Assembly: GCF_029871205.1 (NCBI RefSeq)
Contig: NZ_SSOJ01000132.1
Coordinates: 1 to 33,076, forward strand
Length of the DNA: 33,076 bases
DNA from: Pseudomonas sp. BN417
GTDB taxonomy: Bacteria > Pseudomonadota > Gammaproteobacteria > Pseudomonadales > Pseudomonadaceae
Reading direction: 5' to 3'
Below are positions 30,059-33,076 of this stretch, piece after piece (the stretch's first letter is position 1; every line of letters begins with the position of its first letter). The translations under genes were made by a program, and so were the position numbers. A model generated the notes under the pieces. The model ran no database searches. It was not told the origin of the DNA and saw nothing but the letters and a program-made list of their open reading frames with translations.

Positions 30059-31003
30059 ATGAGCGCCCTGCTGCAGTGCCTGTCCCATACCCCTTTGATC
30101 GGCCATGTCGACCCTGCACCTCAAGTGCTGGCCGAGGTCGAGGCCGTGGTCGCCTCGGCGCGCGAGCGGATCGAGCGTTTTTCGCCGGAGTTGGTGGTCC
30201 TGTTTTCGCCGGACCACTACAACGGCTTTTTCTACGATGTGATGCCGTCGTTCTGCATCGGCATGGCGGCCCACGCCATCGGTGACTTCGGCACGGCCGC
30301 CGGGGTGATCAGCGTGCCCCAGGCGCTGGCCGAAGCGTGCGCCGAGGCGGTGCTGGCCGATGGGGTCGACGCCGCGGTGTCCTACCGCATGCAGGTCGAC
30401 CACGGTTTCGCCCAGCCCATGGAAGAACTGCTCGGCGGTCTGCAGGGCTATCCGGTGATCCCGGTGTTCATCAATTCGGTGGCTGCGCCGCTGCCCAGCT
30501 TCCAAAGGGCCCGCCTGCTGGGCGAGGCCATCGGCCGCTTCGCCCGCTCCACCGGGAAGCGCGTGCTGTTCCTCGGCTCCGGCGGCCTGTCGCACCAACC
30601 GCCGGTGCCGGAACTGGCCCGGGTCGAGGGGCTGATGGCCGATCGCCTGAAGGGTAGCGGCCGTCATCTGCCCGCCGATGAGCGCGAGGCGCGCCAGCAG
30701 CGGGTGATCAATGCCGCGCGGCGCTTCGCCCTGGACCAGAACAGCCTGCACCCGCTCAATCCCGCCTGGGACCAGCAGTTCCTCGACATCCTTGCCGAAG
30801 GCCGCATCGCCGAACTGGACGGCCTCGGCAATGCCGAGCTGTCCGCCATTGCCGGCAAGTCCACCCACGAAGTGAAGACCTGGGTGGCGGCCTTCGCCGC
30901 GCTGTCCGCGTTCGGCCCCTATCTGGCCGAAGGCCGTTACTACCGGCCGATCCCCGAGTGGATCGCCGGCTACGGGGCGCTTGCTGCAAAGCCGCTCGCC
31001 TGA
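30059..31003 (+). CDS. mhpB: 2,3-dihydroxyphenylpropionate 1,2-dioxygenase (MhpB)
   Basis: Starting at the ATG at 30059 the protein has 314 residues, the same length as E. coli MhpB. It is a class III (LigB-type) extradiol dioxygenase that uses Fe(II) and O2 to open the ring of 2,3-dihydroxyphenylpropionate or dihydroxycinnamate. The catalytic acid/base histidines are at the E. coli positions: H115 ([10 protein letters not shown]) and H179 ([10 protein letters not shown]). [19 protein letters not shown] (50-68) is the other signature. The start has only a weak ribosome site. First gene of mhpB-C-D-F in the window, all on the plus strand. Confidence 0.95.
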   Translation: MSALLQCLSHTPLIGHVDPAPQVLAEVEAVVASARERIERFSPELVVLFSPDHYNGFFYDVMPSFCIGMAAHAIGDFGTAAGVISVPQALAEACAEAVLADGVDAAVSYRMQVDHGFAQPMEELLGGLQGYPVIPVFINSVAAPLPSFQRARLLGEAIGRFARSTGKRVLFLGSGGLSHQPPVPELARVEGLMADRLKGSGRHLPADEREARQQRVINAARRFALDQNSLHPLNPAWDQQFLDILAEGRIAELDGLGNAELSAIAGKSTHEVKTWVAAFAALSAFGPYLAEGRYYRPIPEWIAGYGALAAKPLA

Positions 31004-31023
31004 ATCTTTCCGGAGATCCCGAC

Positions 31024-31881
31024 ATGACTGCCATTACCGAAGCGGCTACCAGCCGGTACATCCTCATCCAGGAAAACGGGTTGGAGCTGAACATCCACTA
31101 CAACGACTGCGGCCAGGGCGAGCAGGCCGTGGTCATGCTGCATGGCTCCGGTCCCGGCGCCAGCGGCTGGGCCAACTTCAACCGCAACATCGAGCCACTG
31201 GTGGCTGCGGGCTTCCGGGTGATCCTGCTGGACTGCCCGGGCTGGAGCAAAAGCGACTCCATCCTCTGCGACGGCTCGCGCTCGGACCTCAACGCCCGCA
31301 TCCTCAAGGGCCTGGTGGACCAGCTCGGCCTCGACCGCGTGCACATCCTCGGCAATTCCATGGGCGGCCACAGCGCCGTGGCCTTCGCCCTGTCCTGGCC
31401 GGAGCGGGTCGGCAAGCTGGTGCTGATGGGCGGCGGCACCGGCGGCGCGAGCCCCTTCGTGCCGATGCCCACCGAGGGCATCAAGCTGCTCCAGGGCCTG
31501 TACCGCGACCCCAGCATCGACAACCTGAAGAAGATGATGAATGTCTTCGTCTTCGACCCCAGCGACCTCACCGAGGAGCTGTTCCAGGCGCGCCTGGACA
31601 ACATGCTGGCGCGTCGCGACCACCTGGAGAACTTCACCCGGAGCCTGGCCGCCAACCCGAAGCAGTTCCCCGATTTCGGCCCGCGCCTCGCCGAGATCAA
31701 GGCCGAGACCCTGGTGATCTGGGGCCGCAACGATCGCTTCGTGCCCATGGACACCGGCCTGCGCCTGGTGGCCGGCATCCCCAATTCCGAACTCCATGTG
31801 TTCAACAACTGCGGCCACTGGGCCCAGTGGGAGCACGCCGACAAGTTCAACCGCATGGTGCTGGATTTCCTCAGCCACTGA
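31024..31881 (+). CDS. mhpC: 2-hydroxy-6-oxonona-2,4-dienedioate hydrolase (MhpC)
   Basis: The 285-residue alpha/beta-hydrolase cleaves the meta-ring-fission product to 2-hydroxypenta-2,4-dienoate and succinate (or fumarate). The triad is S112 (GNSMGGHS), D237 (WGRNDRFVP) and H265 ([10 protein letters not shown]). The oxyanion-region [10 protein letters not shown] is at 40-49. It starts 20 bp after mhpB with GGAG before the ATG. Substrate class is inferred from the family and the operon. Confidence 0.95.
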   Translation: MTAITEAATSRYILIQENGLELNIHYNDCGQGEQAVVMLHGSGPGASGWANFNRNIEPLVAAGFRVILLDCPGWSKSDSILCDGSRSDLNARILKGLVDQLGLDRVHILGNSMGGHSAVAFALSWPERVGKLVLMGGGTGGASPFVPMPTEGIKLLQGLYRDPSIDNLKKMMNVFVFDPSDLTEELFQARLDNMLARRDHLENFTRSLAANPKQFPDFGPRLAEIKAETLVIWGRNDRFVPMDTGLRLVAGIPNSELHVFNNCGHWAQWEHADKFNRMVLDFLSH

Positions 31882-31896
31882 ACCGCGAGGTGCGAG

Positions 31897-32691
31897 ATGA
31901 CCCTTTTCCCGGATTCCCTGGAACAACTGGCCGCCGCCCTGCGCGGTGCAGAAACCAGCGGCGAAGCCATCGCCCCGCTGCGTGAGCGCATCGGCGAAGA
32001 CAATGGCGAGGCCGCCTACGCTATCCAGCGCCTGAACGTGGCCCATGGCGTTGCCGCCGGGCGCCGCGTGGTGGGCCGCAAGATCGGCCTGACCAACCCC
32101 AAGGTGCAGGCGCAGCTGGGCGTCGACCAGCCGGACTTCGGCACCCTGTTCGCCGACATGGCCCATGGCGACAACGAGGTGGTGCCGATCGCCCGCGTGC
32201 TGCAGCCGAAGATCGAGGCCGAGATCGCCCTGGTCCTGGCACGCGACCTGCCGCGCGCCGACACCACCCTGGTCGAACTGATGAGCGCCGTGGACTACGT
32301 GCTCCCGGCCCTGGAGATCGTCGGCAGCCGCGTCGCCGGCTGGAATATCCGCTTCGTCGACACCGTGGCCGACAACGCCTCCAGCGGCTGCTTCGTACTC
32401 GGTGGCCCGGCCCGGCGCCTGGACGGGCTGGACCTGCGCCAGGCCGCCATGCGCATGACCCGCAATGGTGAGGAAGTCTCCAGCGGCAGCGGCGCCGAGT
32501 GCCTCGGCCACCCGTTGAATGCCGCCGTGTGGCTGGCCCGCACCATGGCGCGGCTGGGCGAACCTTTGCGCGCGGGAGACCTGATCCTCACCGGCGCCCT
32601 CGGCCCGATGGCGCCGGTGGCCGCCGGCGACCGCTTCGAGGCGGTGATCGAAGGCATCGGCCAGGTGGCCGTGCAGTTCAGTGCCGACTGA
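31897..32691 (+). CDS. mhpD: 2-keto-4-pentenoate hydratase (MhpD)
   Basis: The 264-residue enzyme hydrates 2-hydroxypentadienoate to 4-hydroxy-2-oxopentanoate. Family signatures include [23 protein letters not shown] at about 63-85 (shown here split as GRKIGLT and [10 protein letters not shown]), the metal-binding acidic run [10 protein letters not shown] and the [18 protein letters not shown] segment. Length matches E. coli MhpD. It begins 15 bp after mhpC, within one transcription unit. Confidence 0.95.
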   Translation: MTLFPDSLEQLAAALRGAETSGEAIAPLRERIGEDNGEAAYAIQRLNVAHGVAAGRRVVGRKIGLTNPKVQAQLGVDQPDFGTLFADMAHGDNEVVPIARVLQPKIEAEIALVLARDLPRADTTLVELMSAVDYVLPALEIVGSRVAGWNIRFVDTVADNASSGCFVLGGPARRLDGLDLRQAAMRMTRNGEEVSSGSGAECLGHPLNAAVWLARTMARLGEPLRAGDLILTGALGPMAPVAAGDRFEAVIEGIGQVAVQFSAD

Positions 32692-32711
32692 TTGAAAAGA
32701 GAGTCCAGTTC

Positions 32712-33076
32712 ATGAGCAAGAAACTCAAAGTCGCCATCATCGGTTCCGGCAACATCGGCACCGACCTGATGATCAAGGTACTGCGCAATGCGCAGCATCT
32801 GGCAATGGGCGCCATGGTCGGCATCGACCCGGCGTCCGACGGTCTGGCCCGCGCAGCACGACTGGGCGTGGCCACTACCCATGAAGGCGTGGAGGGCCTG
32901 ACCCGCCTGCCGATCTTCGACGAGATCGACTTCGTCTTCGATGCCACCAGTGCGTCGGCGCACGTGAAGAATGACGCCTTGCTGCGGGGCCACAAGCCCG
33001 GTCTTCGTGTGATCGACCTGACCCCGGCCGCAATCGGTCCGTATTGCGTGCCGGTGGTCAACCTGGAGCAGCACCT
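32712..33076 (+). CDS. mhpF: Acylating acetaldehyde dehydrogenase (MhpF), 3' end cut
   Basis: The first 121 codons are present and the gene runs off the right edge. The N-terminus has the NAD-binding glycine motif [16 protein letters not shown] and continues with [17 protein letters not shown] and [12 protein letters not shown], matching MhpF/BphJ enzymes. These convert acetaldehyde, CoA and NAD+ to acetyl-CoA while bound to the aldolase MhpE, whose gene would be expected just beyond the window. GAGAG lies upstream of the ATG, 20 bp after mhpD. Confidence 0.93.
   Translation, partial: MSKKLKVAIIGSGNIGTDLMIKVLRNAQHLAMGAMVGIDPASDGLARAARLGVATTHEGVEGLTRLPIFDEIDFVFDATSASAHVKNDALLRGHKPGLRVIDLTPAAIGPYCVPVVNLEQH

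Overview
The window looks like chromosomal DNA of a Pseudomonas sensu lato (Pseudomonadaceae). The GC content is high, the Pseudomonas-style intergenic palindromes (REP/REPIN families) are abundant, several small proteins look Pseudomonas-restricted, and the enzymes resemble Pseudomonas versions. The species cannot be fixed from the sequence alone.

Layout. (1) 1-2075: the 5' part of an IS110-family element on the minus strand. Its non-coding leader carries a strong hairpin and abuts a REP. A BRO-N antirepressor-like gene and a palindrome-rich spacer follow. (2) 2076-5230: a divergent pair for lysine catabolism, a FAD amine oxidase (probable L-pipecolate oxidase, minus) and HglS, the 2-oxoadipate dioxygenase/decarboxylase (plus). 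The shared control region holds two matching 15-bp palindromes 105 bp apart. (3) 5287-9514: a minus-strand run of housekeeping or accessory genes: a NYN/OST-HTH protein, YjdM, a LEA2 lipoprotein, a PhyH-type dioxygenase and an arylamine N-acetyltransferase. A threefold 90-nt repeat lies among them. (4) 9880-12781: a sodium:solute symporter with Crc/Hfq-type A-rich motifs at its start, a small membrane protein and a Tsx-like outer-membrane channel. (5) 13491-16605: a three-gene two-component locus (kinase, sigma-54 activator, lone receiver). The kinase is internally shortened. (6) 16744-19070: a 32-codon membrane peptide, tRNA-Ala(CGC), an orphan GspG/GspF pair with an internally shortened GspF, and a lytic transglycosylase behind a sigma-54-like promoter. 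(7) 19249-21226: a secreted 13-residue-repeat protein and three small proteins. (8) 21351-29592: a secreted carboxylesterase, a LuxR-type regulator with a degenerate receiver, a cysteine-free 1459-residue type I-secreted repeat protein with two nearly identical 501-bp modules, and a small zinc-finger membrane protein. (9) 30059-end: mhpB-mhpC-mhpD-mhpF, the meta-cleavage operon for 2,3-dihydroxyphenylpropionate, running off the window edge.

How the genes work together. HglS and the oxidase probably serve the D-lysine/pipecolate to 2-hydroxyglutarate route. MhpBCD(F) cleave dihydroxyphenylpropionate to 4-hydroxy-2-oxovalerate and then take acetaldehyde to acetyl-CoA, with the aldolase MhpE presumably beyond the edge. 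The kinase and two receivers form one signalling unit. The pseudo-receiver LuxR protein lies next to, and convergent with, the large secreted protein. The most notable signals are the IS110 leader (candidate bridge RNA next to a REP), two genes with apparent in-frame internal deletions (kinase and GspF), the twin operators of the lysine genes, and the repeated modules of the secreted protein.
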